DNA of 64,000 nt, from positions 248,001-312,000 of the forward strand of contig NZ_JANLNM010000007.1 in assembly GCF_024701975.1 (NCBI RefSeq). The letters are read 5' to 3'. How positions within the stretch are numbered: the first letter of the stretch is position 1; each line of letters starts with the position of its first letter. A program made the position numbers and the translations under genes. This DNA is from Variovorax sp. ZS18.2.2. GTDB lineage: Bacteria > Pseudomonadota > Gammaproteobacteria > Burkholderiales > Burkholderiaceae_C. The notes beneath the pieces are model-generated. The model did no database searches. It saw only the letters and a program-made list of their open reading frames with translations, and had not been told where the DNA came from. Shown in pieces: positions 45,112 through 54,595 of the stretch.

Positions 45112-45239
45112 GACCGGCTTGCCTCCTTGCTTAGGGCACAGCCTACAAAGTGCACTCGTCACAAGTCGAAGGCATGACACCCCACCGCGGGTAGGACAAG
45201 ACTGGCTGCACGGCCGCGCTCACTATCCAACCCCGAGTT

Positions 45240-46223
45240 TCAGAGCGTGAGGATCGTGCAGCCCGTGGTCTTGCGCGCTTCCAGGTCGCGGTGCGCCTGC
45301 TGCACGTCGGCCAGGGCGTAGCGCTGGTCGATCGGGATCTTCACCGCGCCGCTCGCGACCACCGCGAACAGATCATCCGCCATCGCCTGCGTGGCTTCGC
45401 GCGTGGCGATGTGGGTAAAGAGCGTGGGCCGCGTCACGTAGAGCGAGCCCTTGGAGGCCAGCGTGCCCAGGCTGATCGGCGGCACCGGGCCCGAGCCGTT
45501 GCCGAAGATCGCGAGCAGGCCGAAGGGGCGCAGGCACTCGATGGAGCCCTCGTAGGTGTCCTTGCCCACCGAGTCGTACACCGCCTTCACGCCCTTGCCG
45601 CCGGTGATCTCCTTCACGCGGGCCGCGAAGTTCTCGGTGCTGTAGTTGATGGCATGCGCCGCGCCGTGGTCGAGCGCGAGCTTGCACTTGGCGTCGCTGC
45701 CGGCGGTGCCGATCAGCTGCAGGCCCAGTGCCTTGGCCCACTGGCAGGCGATGAGGCCGACACCGCCGGCCGCCGCGTGGAACAGGATGAAGTCGCCGGG
45801 CTGCAGGCCTTCGGCGGGCAGCGTCTTCTTGAGCAGGTACTGCGTGGTCAGGCCCTTGAGCATCATGGCTGCGCCGGTCTCGAAGGAGATGGCGTCAGGC
45901 AGCTTGCAGACGGTCTTGGCCGGCATGACGCGCGCCTCGCAGTAAGCGCCGGGCGGCTGGCTCGCATAGGCGGCGCGGTCGCCTGCCTTCAGGTGCACGA
46001 CGCCCTCGCCCACCGCCTCGACCACGCCCGAGGCCTCCATGCCGAGCTGCAACGGCATCTGGAACGGATAGAGCCCGCTGCGCTGGTAGGTGTCGATGAA
46101 GTTCAGGCCCACGGCCTTGTGGCGGATGCGGATCTCGCCGGGGCCGGGGTCGCCGACTTCCACGTCGACGATCTTCAGTTCTTCGGGGCCGCCATGGCGG
46201 TCGATACGGACAGCTTTGCTCAT
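45240..46223 (-). CDS. NADPH:quinone oxidoreductase (zinc-free MDR family)
   Basis: 327-residue medium-chain dehydrogenase-like quinone reductase (QorA type). Motifs: GLNFIDTYQRSGLYPFQMPL, LGMEASGVVEAVGEGV, NADPH loop AAAGGVGLIACQWAKALG, and the C-terminal LADVQQAHRDLEARKTTG. The zinc ligands of alcohol dehydrogenases are absent, as expected. It reduces quinones with NADPH in the cytoplasm, a detoxification role. Confidence 0.94.
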   Translation of the reverse strand: MSKAVRIDRHGGPEELKIVDVEVGDPGPGEIRIRHKAVGLNFIDTYQRSGLYPFQMPLQLGMEASGVVEAVGEGVVHLKAGDRAAYASQPPGAYCEARVMPAKTVCKLPDAISFETGAAMMLKGLTTQYLLKKTLPAEGLQPGDFILFHAAAGGVGLIACQWAKALGLQLIGTAGSDAKCKLALDHGAAHAINYSTENFAARVKEITGGKGVKAVYDSVGKDTYEGSIECLRPFGLLAIFGNGSGPVPPISLGTLASKGSLYVTRPTLFTHIATREATQAMADDLFAVVASGAVKIPIDQRYALADVQQAHRDLEARKTTGCTILTL

Positions 46224-46281
46224 AGAGTGATTCTCGGAAAGGAGGGTGGAGCGGACAGTAGCGAAAAAACCGGCCCGGGTC

Positions 46282-47349
46282 TCAGGCAGGGATTTTCAGC
46301 GCGTCGTTCAGAAAATCGCGGTACCGGTCGGCCAGGTCGGCGTTCGTCTGCGCCAGCACGAGGTGGAGGAAATCGATGGTGTTCTCCAATGTGAGCCAGT
46401 CGTTGTTCAGGATGACCGTGGTCAGTTGCCGCAGGACCTCGCCCTCGATGCCGAGCGCGGGCAGATCGCTCTGCTGAAGCTGCGCGATCGCGATCTTGAT
46501 GTTCGTCTCGAACACGAACTGGGCACAGGCCTGGCGCCCGGTGGCATCCGCCACCGGCGAATATTTCCCGAGAAAGAAGCAGGCCCCTTCGGCTGCGGTG
46601 AACAGCAGTTGCAGATGGCTCACGATCGGCGGCAAGCCCAGCGCCGCGTAGTGGGCGATGGAGTCGTTGCCGCCCGTCTCGTGCATCCCCTCGGCCGCAT
46701 ACAGGATCTGGCCGACCGCGGCGTTGCGCACGCTGCCGCTGCAGACCATCGCGTAGCTGAACCACCAGTCGTGAAATGGCGCCTCGATCGGGCACGCATT
46801 CAGGAAGGCGACCGTGCCTTCGAGGTTGCGCTTCCTGAAGACCGAATAGAACAACAGGTTGTAGCCACCCCAGCAGTTGTGGTTCTCGACCAGCCGCTCG
46901 ACAGGCGAGGCCTGGTCGAGCTGCGGTGACGTCTGGGGCACCGTCAGGATGGACCCGCCCTTGTTGACGATGTACGAGGTGTAGGCGGCAGAGACGCCGG
47001 GGTCTTGCCGCAGGATCTCGTGCGCGCGCACCATGTAGTCGTCCGAGATGTAGTCGTCGTCGGCATGGAACATCAGGATTCCGGAGGCCGACTTTCCGAA
47101 CAGGTCCAGCAGGTTCATCTGCCCGGAGATGCGCTGCGGCCGGCAATGGATGTCGATCAGCTCGGGGCTCCATTCGGCCAGGCGCCAGAGGAATTCGTGC
47201 TTCTGCGGGTTCTGGCTGTTGTCGCCGATGATCAGGCGCATGCGCCCTTCGCTGCCCGCCACCAGGGCCGCCAGCCCGGCCAGCACGCGGCGGGCCTTCG
47301 CGTCGTTGCGGTAGGTGGGGACCAGGATGGTCAGCGCGTCGGAAGTCAT
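46282..47349 (-). CDS. Glycosyltransferase family 2 protein
   Basis: 355 residues from ATG 47349 (MTSDALTILVPTYRNDAKAR). The GT-A domain has the metal-binding acidic motif in MFHADDDYISDDYMVRA and a typical ILVPTYRN start. A long C-terminal half (residues 190-355) is mostly helical and has no recognised motif. The product may add a sugar to a surface glycan; donor and acceptor are unknown. It starts 67 bases from the divergent EamA gene and is not inside a polysaccharide cluster. Confidence 0.88.
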   Translation of the reverse strand: MTSDALTILVPTYRNDAKARRVLAGLAALVAGSEGRMRLIIGDNSQNPQKHEFLWRLAEWSPELIDIHCRPQRISGQMNLLDLFGKSASGILMFHADDDYISDDYMVRAHEILRQDPGVSAAYTSYIVNKGGSILTVPQTSPQLDQASPVERLVENHNCWGGYNLLFYSVFRKRNLEGTVAFLNACPIEAPFHDWWFSYAMVCSGSVRNAAVGQILYAAEGMHETGGNDSIAHYAALGLPPIVSHLQLLFTAAEGACFFLGKYSPVADATGRQACAQFVFETNIKIAIAQLQQSDLPALGIEGEVLRQLTTVILNNDWLTLENTIDFLHLVLAQTNADLADRYRDFLNDALKIPA

Positions 47350-47416
47350 CTGCGTGATCGTGCCACGTTTGGCGCCGGCCGAAGCATGCCCGCGATGCCC
47401 GTTAGAGTCGGCGTCC

Positions 47417-48331
47417 ATGCAGACACAGCGCCTCACGCCCCTCACCGTTTTCCTGCTGATCGTGCCGCCGCTGCTGTGGGCCAGCAATGCCGTCGTTGGC
47501 CGGCTGGTGCGCGAGCTGGTGTCGCCGCTGACGCTGAACTTCGTGCGCTGGGTGATCGCGTTCGTGCTGCTGCTGCCGTTCGCGGCATCGGTGCTGCGCA
47601 GCGACAGCCCGCTCTGGGCGCACTGGAAGCGCTACGCCGTGCTCGGCCTCCTGGGCATCGGCCTGTACAACGCCTTCCAGTACCTCGCGCTGCAGACCTC
47701 CACGCCGATCAACGTCACGCTGGTGGGCTCCAGCCTGCCGCTGTGGATGCTCGCCACAGGCACGCTCTTCTTCGGCGCGCGCGTCAGCGGGCGCGAGATC
47801 GCGGGTGCGCTGTTGTCGATGCTCGGCGTGCTGCTGGTGCTGAGCCGCGGCGAGTGGCGGCAGTTGCTCGGGCTGCGGCTGGTGCCGGGCGACCTGTACA
47901 TGATCGCCGGCACCATCGCCTGGGCTTTCTACAGTTGGTTGCTGGCACGCACGCATGAGCCGAAGCAGGTGCGTCAGGACTGGGCCGCCTTCCTGATGGC
48001 GCAGCTGGTGTTCGGCCTCGCGTGGTCGGGCGCGCTGGCTGCCGGCGAGTGGACGCTGACCGATGCCCACATCGACCTCGGCTGGCCGCTCGTCGCCGCG
48101 ATGGCGTTCATCGGCATCGGCCCCGCGGTGGTGGCTTATCGCTGCTGGGGCACCGGCGTGCAGCGCGCGGGGCCGCAGGCGGCGAGCATCTTCATGAACC
48201 TCACGCCGCTGTTCGCGGCGTTGCTGTCGGCGGCGTTCCTGCGCGAGGCGCCGCACTGGTATCACGGTGCGGCGTTTGTGCTGATCGTGGCCGGCATCGC
48301 GGTGGCGTCGCGGCCCCGAACCAGCGCTTGA
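47417..48331 (+). CDS. EamA/DMT-family transporter
   Basis: 304 residues, ten predicted membrane helices arranged as two EamA repeats, starting MQTQRLTPLTVFLLIVPPLLWASNAVVGR. The first repeat has NFVRWVIAFVLLLPF and the second VVAYRCWGTGVQRAGPQAASIFMNLTPLFA. Drug/metabolite exporters of this kind move amino acids or other metabolites. It is convergent with the GT17 fusion gene. Confidence 0.91.
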   Translation: MQTQRLTPLTVFLLIVPPLLWASNAVVGRLVRELVSPLTLNFVRWVIAFVLLLPFAASVLRSDSPLWAHWKRYAVLGLLGIGLYNAFQYLALQTSTPINVTLVGSSLPLWMLATGTLFFGARVSGREIAGALLSMLGVLLVLSRGEWRQLLGLRLVPGDLYMIAGTIAWAFYSWLLARTHEPKQVRQDWAAFLMAQLVFGLAWSGALAAGEWTLTDAHIDLGWPLVAAMAFIGIGPAVVAYRCWGTGVQRAGPQAASIFMNLTPLFAALLSAAFLREAPHWYHGAAFVLIVAGIAVASRPRTSA

Positions 48332-48364
48332 CCGCACTGCCGGCATGCCGCGCTCGCCGCAGCA

Positions 48365-50071
48365 TCAAGCGGCGGGTTCGATGAACAGATGGCTCAGGCT
48401 CGGCTGCGATAGCAACCAGACCGGCGCGTTCTCGCGCTCCACGATGCGCCAGACGAATCCGGGCCGGCTGAAAAGATCACCGCCTGCAGCCACGAGCGCC
48501 GGGATATCCATCGATTCGAGGAATGCCGCCGTGTTGTATTCCTGGTGCGAGAAGGCACCTATCTTGCGCCGCACCGCTGCATCGTCCATGAGAAAGGAGA
48601 GATGCCACCCGGCCCCGCGGATGATGCACGCAGGTACGGCGCCACGACTCACCTCATAGCGCAGGCGATCCGGCGTGGTGGTTGCCAGCCGCGCACCCGT
48701 GGCGGCCACCCCCCAGACAGCCACGGCTTCCGGCCCCTCGACGTTGCAGTAATTGGCATAGAAGTAATACATGTCGAGCACGAACCCGTAGGTGTCGAGC
48801 GTGCGCTCGTCGCGCATGCGCTTCACCACGGTGGCACGGGGTATCTCGTCCACGTCGCACATCAGGATCAGATCATCGGGCCCGGCGTCGTGCAGACCTC
48901 TCAGCACCGCATTGCGCTGGAAAGTCTCGCGCGACCACGCGTCGCCTTCGAGCGGGAGATCGTCGACGACCACGTGCCGGATTCTCGGCAGGAAACGCGC
49001 AATGCGCGGATCGCTCGGGTCGAAGCTCACCGGCTTTTCGAGCCCGCTGAAAGTGCGAGTTCCCTCGACGATCACAAACCAATCGACGACCTCGTCTAGC
49101 TCGTGCAGCCGGATCGCCAGCACATCGGCCTCACCGTTGTAAAGAGCGCAGTCGTACACCCTGCGCGGCGCGGCATCCGGTGCCACGGGCTCGGGCGCGA
49201 ACTCGATGCGGTAGCCATTGCGCTCGAACATCTGCAGGATGTCGCGCTCGCCATACCAGGCATCGAGCTGCGACAGCGGAATCAGCGAACGCAGCGTGAG
49301 CGGCGAAAGGCTCGCCAGTTGCCGCACCTTCGCGTGATGCCCGAACAGCAGCATCGCGTTGTAGCCGTGGTGCAGCTGCGGCCCCGCGTGTTCGATGGAG
49401 AAGCTGCGCGCCATTTCCAGCGGCGCAAAGCGCATGCCGACCGCTTCGAGCGCGGGACGCAACACGCCGCTGAGCTGCACGTCCTCGAGCAGCGCGTTGT
49501 GCTGCCAGTGCATCTTCAGCGGATCGCCTTCCACCGCATCGGGCGGCGGAATCTCGACGCGGATGTGCGGGTGGTCGACCAGCGCCCGCATGAAGCGCCG
49601 GCTGCGCAGGCTGAAGCCGCCGTTCTGGATTGGCGTGACGACGTGGCCGGGCTTCTGCAATTCATCGGCCCACTCGAAGCGGTTGCGCCAGTATGTGCCT
49701 TCCGGCGTGTCGATCTTCGCGAGATGGATCGGTGCGCCGATGTAGTCGAAGTCCAGGAATTCGTCGCGCCAGTTGTCCGCATTGACGACCCAGCCGTCTT
49801 CCTGCACCACCAGCGCGAATTCGGTCTGCACCACGCGCCAGAGCGCGAACATCATGAACCAGCCGTACTCGTGGTAGTTCAGCGACGCGATCGGCACATG
49901 CGCAATGCCCGGTGCCAGGTTGGCGGGCGCCTGCGGGCTGCACAGCAGCGCACGCGCACCGGGCATTTGTGCCTGGCTGTGCTGCAGCGCCATCGCCGCG
50001 CCGCGCGCGTCGGGCAGCCCGGTGACCGACACCAGCGTTATTTTTTTGAAAGACCTGTTGTTGTTGCTCAC
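48365..50071 (-). CDS. Two-domain protein: DUF5672 fused to glycosyltransferase family 17
   Basis: 568 residues from GTG 50071 (MSNNNRSFKKITLVSVTG), preceded by GGGAGG six bases away. The N-terminal half (about 10-225) is DUF5672-like: LVVQEDGWVVNADNWRDEFL, DFDYIGAPIH and IQNGGFSLRSRRFM. The C-terminal half (about 300-560) matches GT17 (beta-1,4-GlcNAc transferase type): YDCALYNGEADVLAIRLHEL, VIVEGTRTFSG and DVD in LMCDVDEIPRATV. Both halves are glycosyltransferase-like, so the product may add two sugars to a surface glycan. It follows the SDR gene by 29 bases. Confidence 0.88.
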   Translation of the reverse strand: MSNNNRSFKKITLVSVTGLPDARGAAMALQHSQAQMPGARALLCSPQAPANLAPGIAHVPIASLNYHEYGWFMMFALWRVVQTEFALVVQEDGWVVNADNWRDEFLDFDYIGAPIHLAKIDTPEGTYWRNRFEWADELQKPGHVVTPIQNGGFSLRSRRFMRALVDHPHIRVEIPPPDAVEGDPLKMHWQHNALLEDVQLSGVLRPALEAVGMRFAPLEMARSFSIEHAGPQLHHGYNAMLLFGHHAKVRQLASLSPLTLRSLIPLSQLDAWYGERDILQMFERNGYRIEFAPEPVAPDAAPRRVYDCALYNGEADVLAIRLHELDEVVDWFVIVEGTRTFSGLEKPVSFDPSDPRIARFLPRIRHVVVDDLPLEGDAWSRETFQRNAVLRGLHDAGPDDLILMCDVDEIPRATVVKRMRDERTLDTYGFVLDMYYFYANYCNVEGPEAVAVWGVAATGARLATTTPDRLRYEVSRGAVPACIIRGAGWHLSFLMDDAAVRRKIGAFSHQEYNTAAFLESMDIPALVAAGGDLFSRPGFVWRIVERENAPVWLLSQPSLSHLFIEPAA

Positions 50072-50100
50072 GATGCGCCTCCCTTCGCCCGTGAGCCCGC

Positions 50101-50895
50101 TCAGTACGTGCCGGGGTAGGCGCCGCCGTCGGCCAGCACGTTCTGGCCGGTCATGTAGCCGGCCTGCAGACTGCAGAGAAACGCGCAGATGGCGCCGAAC
50201 TCGGCCGGTGTGCCGAAGCGCTTGGCGGGAATGTTCTTCTTGCGGGCTTCCCACACGGTGTCGAAGTCCTGGCCGGTCTTCTGCGCCGCGCCGGCCATCG
50301 TGCCCTTGAGGCGATCGGTGTCGAAGGAACCGGGCAGCAGGTTGTTGATGGTCACGCCCTGTGCCGCGATGGCCGTGCGCGCCACGCCGGCCACGAAGCC
50401 GGTGAGGCCGCTGCGCGCGCCGTTCGAGAGGCCGAGGATGTCGATGGGCGACTTCACCGAGCTCGAGGTGATGTTCACGATGCGGCCGAAGCCACGCTTG
50501 GCCATCCCATCGACCGTCGCCTTGATGAGCTCGATCGGCGTGAGCATGTTCGCGTCGACCGCCTTGATCCAGGCCTCGCGGTCCCAGTTGCGGAAGTCGC
50601 CGGGCGGCGGGCCACCGGCATTGGTGACGACGATGTCGAAGTCATGGCCCAGCGCGAACACGGCCGCGCGGCCGGCTTCGGTGGTGATGTCGGCCGCCAC
50701 GTGCTTGACGAACGGAGCGCCCGATGCGCTTGCCGCTTCAGCCAGCTTCTTCGCAGCCGCTTCCAGCACCTCGGCGCCGCGCGCCACGATCACCACGTTG
50801 ACGCCTTCGCGCACCAGCGCCTCGGCGCAGCCGTAGCCCAGCCCCTTGCTCGCGCCGCACACCAGCGCGGTCTTGCCCGCAATGCCCAGATCCAT
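50101..50895 (-). CDS. SDR-family protein with atypical active site
   Basis: 264 residues from ATG 50895, with AGGAG upstream. The cofactor motif GASKGLG (14-20) and NAGG (92-95) are standard, and the catalytic serine region is at 144-146. Where the YxxxK pair should be, 13 residues after Ser144, the sequence has Ser157-N-G-A-Arg161. The C-terminal LCSLQAGYMTGQNVLADGG is normal. This subfamily may use different chemistry or only bind the cofactor. Last gene before the GT17 fusion in the run behind the Bug receptor. Confidence 0.9.
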   Translation of the reverse strand: MDLGIAGKTALVCGASKGLGYGCAEALVREGVNVVIVARGAEVLEAAAKKLAEAASASGAPFVKHVAADITTEAGRAAVFALGHDFDIVVTNAGGPPPGDFRNWDREAWIKAVDANMLTPIELIKATVDGMAKRGFGRIVNITSSSVKSPIDILGLSNGARSGLTGFVAGVARTAIAAQGVTINNLLPGSFDTDRLKGTMAGAAQKTGQDFDTVWEARKKNIPAKRFGTPAEFGAICAFLCSLQAGYMTGQNVLADGGAYPGTY

Positions 50896-50906
50896 GTTTG
50901 TTGCTC

Positions 50907-51872
50907 CTAACGTGCAGGGGCTTCGCGCCCCTTGCGTGTGAAAACGAAGATGCCCGCAATCACGAGCACCGTGCCGGCCGCGATCCATGCGGTGAACGGC
51001 TCATCGAGTATGACCACCCCCATGAGGATGGTCGACAGTGGCCCGATCATGCCGGTTTGCGCCGCCACCGCGGGGCCGATGCGCTCGATGGCCATCATGA
51101 CCATCAGGACAGGCACCGCCGTGCACACCGTGGCGTTGAGCACCGACAGCCAGATGACCTCGGGCGCGAGCTGCATTGCCACACTGATGGGCCGCGTGAG
51201 CACGAACTGCAGGATGCACAGCACGCAAGCCACCGTGGTGGCCAGGCCCACGAGCCGCAGCGACCCGAGCCGCTTGACGAACTCGCCGCTGTAGACGAGG
51301 TAGCCCGCGTAGCTCACCGCGCTCAGGAACACGAGGAACGCGCCCCAGGCCGCCGCGCCGCCGCCCTTGCCGCCGCCACCAGTCCAGAGCTCGTGGCCGA
51401 ACACCAGCAGCACACCGGCATAGCTCACGACCATGCCCAGCACCTGCGGGCGCGTGGCGCGCCGCCGGTACAGCAGCCAGCCGAACAGCAGCACCAGCGT
51501 GGGGTTGAGATACAGGATCAGCCGCTCGAAGCTGGCCGAGATGTAGGCCAGCCCCGCGAAGTCGAGAAAGCTCGCGAGGTAGTAGCCCGAGAAGCCCAGG
51601 CCAACCACACCGAGCCAGTCTCGAAAGGTGAGCGCCGGCTTGCCGCGCCCCGCCCACCAAGCCATCACCGCGAACAGCGGCAGCGCAAAGAGCATGCGCA
51701 GCATGATGAGCGTGATGGCGTCGACGCCGTAGCGGTAGGCCAGCTTGACGATGATCGCCTTGCCGCTGAACGCGATGGCGCCCAGCGAGGCGAGGATGAG
51801 GCCGGGCGCAATGCTCTTTGCGCCGTCTGGGGAAGAAAGGGGGATGCCGGTCTGTGCGGCGGTCTTGGTCAT
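50907..51872 (-). CDS. EamA/DMT-family transporter
   Basis: 321 residues with ten predicted membrane helices in two EamA repeats (LILASLGAIAFSGKAIIVKLAYRYG; AAQTGMIGPLSTILMGVVILDEPFTAWI). It lies between the gamma-glutamyltransferase gene (21 bases upstream) and the SDR gene (11 bases downstream), so it is part of one transcription unit. It may export a product of peptide or amino acid breakdown. Confidence 0.92.
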   Translation of the reverse strand: MTKTAAQTGIPLSSPDGAKSIAPGLILASLGAIAFSGKAIIVKLAYRYGVDAITLIMLRMLFALPLFAVMAWWAGRGKPALTFRDWLGVVGLGFSGYYLASFLDFAGLAYISASFERLILYLNPTLVLLFGWLLYRRRATRPQVLGMVVSYAGVLLVFGHELWTGGGGKGGGAAAWGAFLVFLSAVSYAGYLVYSGEFVKRLGSLRLVGLATTVACVLCILQFVLTRPISVAMQLAPEVIWLSVLNATVCTAVPVLMVMMAIERIGPAVAAQTGMIGPLSTILMGVVILDEPFTAWIAAGTVLVIAGIFVFTRKGREAPAR

Positions 51873-51893
51873 CCCCCGATCATCGCGCGCCCG

Positions 51894-53507
51894 TTAAAAC
51901 CCTGCCGCCACGCCGTCGCGGCGCGGGTCGCTCGCGGCCACGTAGCCCTCGACCGACGGGTCGCCCGCGCGCCAGATGAACTGGCCGGCACCGAAGTCCT
52001 GGTAGGAGTCGTCGATCACGTCCAGGTGATGGCCCAGGTCGCGCAGGCCCTGCACGGTGTTCGGGTTCATCGCGGCCTCGACGTTGATCTCCAGCCCCGC
52101 ATTGAAGCGCCAGCGCGGTGCATCGCAGGCGGCCTGCGGGTTCTGCTTGTAGTCGAGCATGCGCACCAGCGTCTGCATGTGGCCCTGGGGCTGCATGTTG
52201 CCGCCCATCACGCCGAAGCTCATGACCGGCTGGCCGTCCTTGGTGAGGAAGGCCGGAATGATCGTGTGGAACGGCCGCTTGCCCGGCGCCACCACATTCG
52301 GGCTCTCGGCCTTCAGGCTGAAGCCATGGCCGCGGTTCTGCAGGCTGATGCCGAATTCGGGCTCCACGCAGCCCGAGCCGAAGCCCATGTAGTTGCTCTG
52401 GATGAAGCTCACCATCATGCCGCTCTCGTCCGCCGCGGTGAGGTAGATGGTGCCGCCCTTGACGGGGTTGCCGGCCTTGAAGTCCTGTGCCTTCTTCACG
52501 TCGATGAGGCGGGCGCGGGAGGCGAGGTAGGCGTCGTCGAGCAACTGCTCGGTGGTCACTTCCATCGTCTTGCGTTCCGACACGTAGCGGTACACATCGG
52601 CGAAGGCCAGCTTCATCGCTTCGATCTGCAGATGCTGCGATTGCACCGAGTCGACCGGCAGCGAGGCGATGTCGAACTTCTCGAGGATGCCGAGCGCGAT
52701 CAGCGCTGCGATGCCCTGGCCGTTCGGCGGAATCTCGTGCAGCGTGTGACCGCGGTAGTCGCGCGAGATCGGCTTGACCCACTCGGGCTGGTAGGCCGCG
52801 AGGTCGGCCACCGTGAGCGAGCCGCCCTGCTCTTTCGAAAACTTCGCAAGCGCCTCGGCGATCTCGCCGGTGTAGTAGGCCTCGCCCTTGGTCCGGGCAA
52901 TGGCCTTGAGCGCACGCGCCGCCGCGGTGAAGCGGAACAGCTCGCCCACCTCGGGCGCGCGGCCCCAGGGCAGGAAGGTCTGGGCAAAGCCGGGTTGCGA
53001 ACCCAGCAGCGGCGTGGCCGCGGCCCACTTGCCCTGCACCACCGGCGGCACGAGATAGCCGCGCTCGGCGATGTCGATGGCCGGTGCCAGCAGGTCGGCG
53101 AACGGCAGCTTGCCGAAGCGCTCGCTCATCGCGACCCAGCCGCGCACCGCGCCCGGCACCGTGACCGAGTCGATGCCGCGCATCGGCGGCGTGGCGGCGT
53201 CGGCGCCGTACTTGGCCTTGAAGTACTCGGGCGTCCAGGCCTTGGGCGCCGGGCCCGAGGCGTTCAGGCCGTGCAGTTCCTTGCCGTCCCACAGGATGCA
53301 GAAGGCATCGCTGCCGAGGCCGTTGCTCACGGGCTCGACCAGCGTCATGACGGCCGCCGTGGCGATGGCCGCATCGACGGCATTGCCGCCCTGTTGCAGG
53401 ATGCGCAGCCCCGCTTGCGAGGCGAGCGGGTGCGAGGTCGACACCACGTTGCGCGCGAAGATCGGGATGCGGGTCGAGAGGTAGGGGTTGTTGAAATCGA
53501 AGTTCAT
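51894..53507 (-). CDS. Gamma-glutamyltransferase family protein
   Basis: Ntn hydrolase of the GGT family, 537 residues from ATG 53507 (MNFDFNNPYLSTRIPIFARN). The N-terminal part has VVSTSHPLASQAGLRILQQGGNA and NGLGSDAFCILWDG; the small subunit begins at the self-cleavage Thr, likely in KGGTIYLTAADESGMMVSFI. The C-terminal GVMGGNMQPQGHMQ is conserved. No signal peptide is visible, unlike the classic periplasmic GGT, so it may act in the cytoplasm. The Bug receptor gene lies 13 bases upstream. Confidence 0.92.
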   Translation of the reverse strand: MNFDFNNPYLSTRIPIFARNVVSTSHPLASQAGLRILQQGGNAVDAAIATAAVMTLVEPVSNGLGSDAFCILWDGKELHGLNASGPAPKAWTPEYFKAKYGADAATPPMRGIDSVTVPGAVRGWVAMSERFGKLPFADLLAPAIDIAERGYLVPPVVQGKWAAATPLLGSQPGFAQTFLPWGRAPEVGELFRFTAAARALKAIARTKGEAYYTGEIAEALAKFSKEQGGSLTVADLAAYQPEWVKPISRDYRGHTLHEIPPNGQGIAALIALGILEKFDIASLPVDSVQSQHLQIEAMKLAFADVYRYVSERKTMEVTTEQLLDDAYLASRARLIDVKKAQDFKAGNPVKGGTIYLTAADESGMMVSFIQSNYMGFGSGCVEPEFGISLQNRGHGFSLKAESPNVVAPGKRPFHTIIPAFLTKDGQPVMSFGVMGGNMQPQGHMQTLVRMLDYKQNPQAACDAPRWRFNAGLEINVEAAMNPNTVQGLRDLGHHLDVIDDSYQDFGAGQFIWRAGDPSVEGYVAASDPRRDGVAAGF

Positions 53508-53520
53508 TTCGGTGCTCTCG

Positions 53521-54498
53521 TTATTCGTTGGTGATCTTGCGTTCGACCACGATTTTTTTCCATTTGGCGGCGTCGATGGCCACCATCTTCGCGAACTGTT
53601 CGGGCGTGCCTGCAACGGCGGGCTCGATGCCCAGGCGCGCAAGCTTGTCCTTCACTTCCGGATCGGCAAGGGCTTCGTTCGCCGCCTTGTTGACGCGCGC
53701 CACGATGTCGGCCGGCAGGTTCTTCGGGCCGTAGAAACCAAACCAGGTGTTCGACTCGTAGCCCGGCAGCGTGTCGGCAATCGGCGGGAGTTCGGGTGCG
53801 AGCGGCGAGCGCTTGAGCGTCGTCACGCCCAGGGCGCGAAGGCGGCCATCGCGCACATGCGGCATGCCGGTGGGCAGCGAATCGAACAGCACGTCGATCT
53901 TGCCGCTGATCAGGTCGGGAATGGCGAGCGCCGTGCCCTTGTAGGGAATGTGCGTCACGAACACGTCGGCCTGCGCCTTGAAGAGCTCGGCCGTGAGCTG
54001 CACGATGGTGCCGTTGCCGCTCGATGCGTAGTTGAGCTTGCCGGGGTTCTTCTTCGCGTAGTCGATCCACTCGCGCACGGTCTTGGCGGGCGAGGTGACC
54101 GGCACCAGCATGATGCTGGGCGCATCGCCCACATGGCCGATGGGCGTGAAGTCGCGCACCGTGTCGTAGGGCAGTTTCTGCATCACGGCCGGGCCGATCG
54201 AATGCGTGCTGGTGGTGGCCAGCAGCAGCGTGTAGCCGTCGGCCGGCGCCTTGGCCGCCTGGTCGGAGCCGATGGCGCCGCCGGCGCCGGGCTTGTTGTC
54301 GATGATCAGCTGGGTGCCGAGCTTCTCGCCCATCTTCTGCCCGAGCGTGCGCGCGAAGAGGTCGGTGGCGCCGCCCGCGGGGAACGGCACGATGAGGCGG
54401 ATCGGCTTGTTCGGGTACCCCTGGGCCAGGCTGGCGGACGACGCGGCCATGCACAGCAGCGCAACGGCGGCCCCTTGCAGGAACTGGATTCTTTTCAT
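53521..54498 (-). CDS. Bug/TctC-family periplasmic solute receptor
   Basis: 325 residues from ATG 54498, with a signal peptide ending near SLAQG. Bug hallmarks: PIRLIVPFPAGGATDLFAR, IIDNKPGAGGAIGSD and LNYASSGNGTIVQLTAELFK. First gene of the run continuing into ggt, so its ligand may be a gamma-glutamyl compound or another substrate of that enzyme (inference). The LysR gene is divergent and only 97 bases away. Confidence 0.93.
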   Translation of the reverse strand: MKRIQFLQGAAVALLCMAASSASLAQGYPNKPIRLIVPFPAGGATDLFARTLGQKMGEKLGTQLIIDNKPGAGGAIGSDQAAKAPADGYTLLLATTSTHSIGPAVMQKLPYDTVRDFTPIGHVGDAPSIMLVPVTSPAKTVREWIDYAKKNPGKLNYASSGNGTIVQLTAELFKAQADVFVTHIPYKGTALAIPDLISGKIDVLFDSLPTGMPHVRDGRLRALGVTTLKRSPLAPELPPIADTLPGYESNTWFGFYGPKNLPADIVARVNKAANEALADPEVKDKLARLGIEPAVAGTPEQFAKMVAIDAAKWKKIVVERKITNE

Positions 54499-54595
54499 GG
54501 TGCTGGATTCTGGCCCCGTGGAGAAACCTCGCATGCTATGCAGCCGCCGCGCATCAAGCCAGATAATTCGGCTTATTCAACTATGAGCGCTGCTT

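Noticed and set aside
50898..53534. Long plus-strand open frame over the EamA and GGT genes
   Set aside because: It is antisense to two clear genes and its translation is biased towards His, Arg, Ala and Gly, as expected from reverse reading of GC-rich codons.
54563..54576. ATAA-ttcggc-TTAT as a confirmed LysR box
   Set aside because: The spacing does not give a clean T-N11-A core, so it was kept only as a candidate in the LysR entry.
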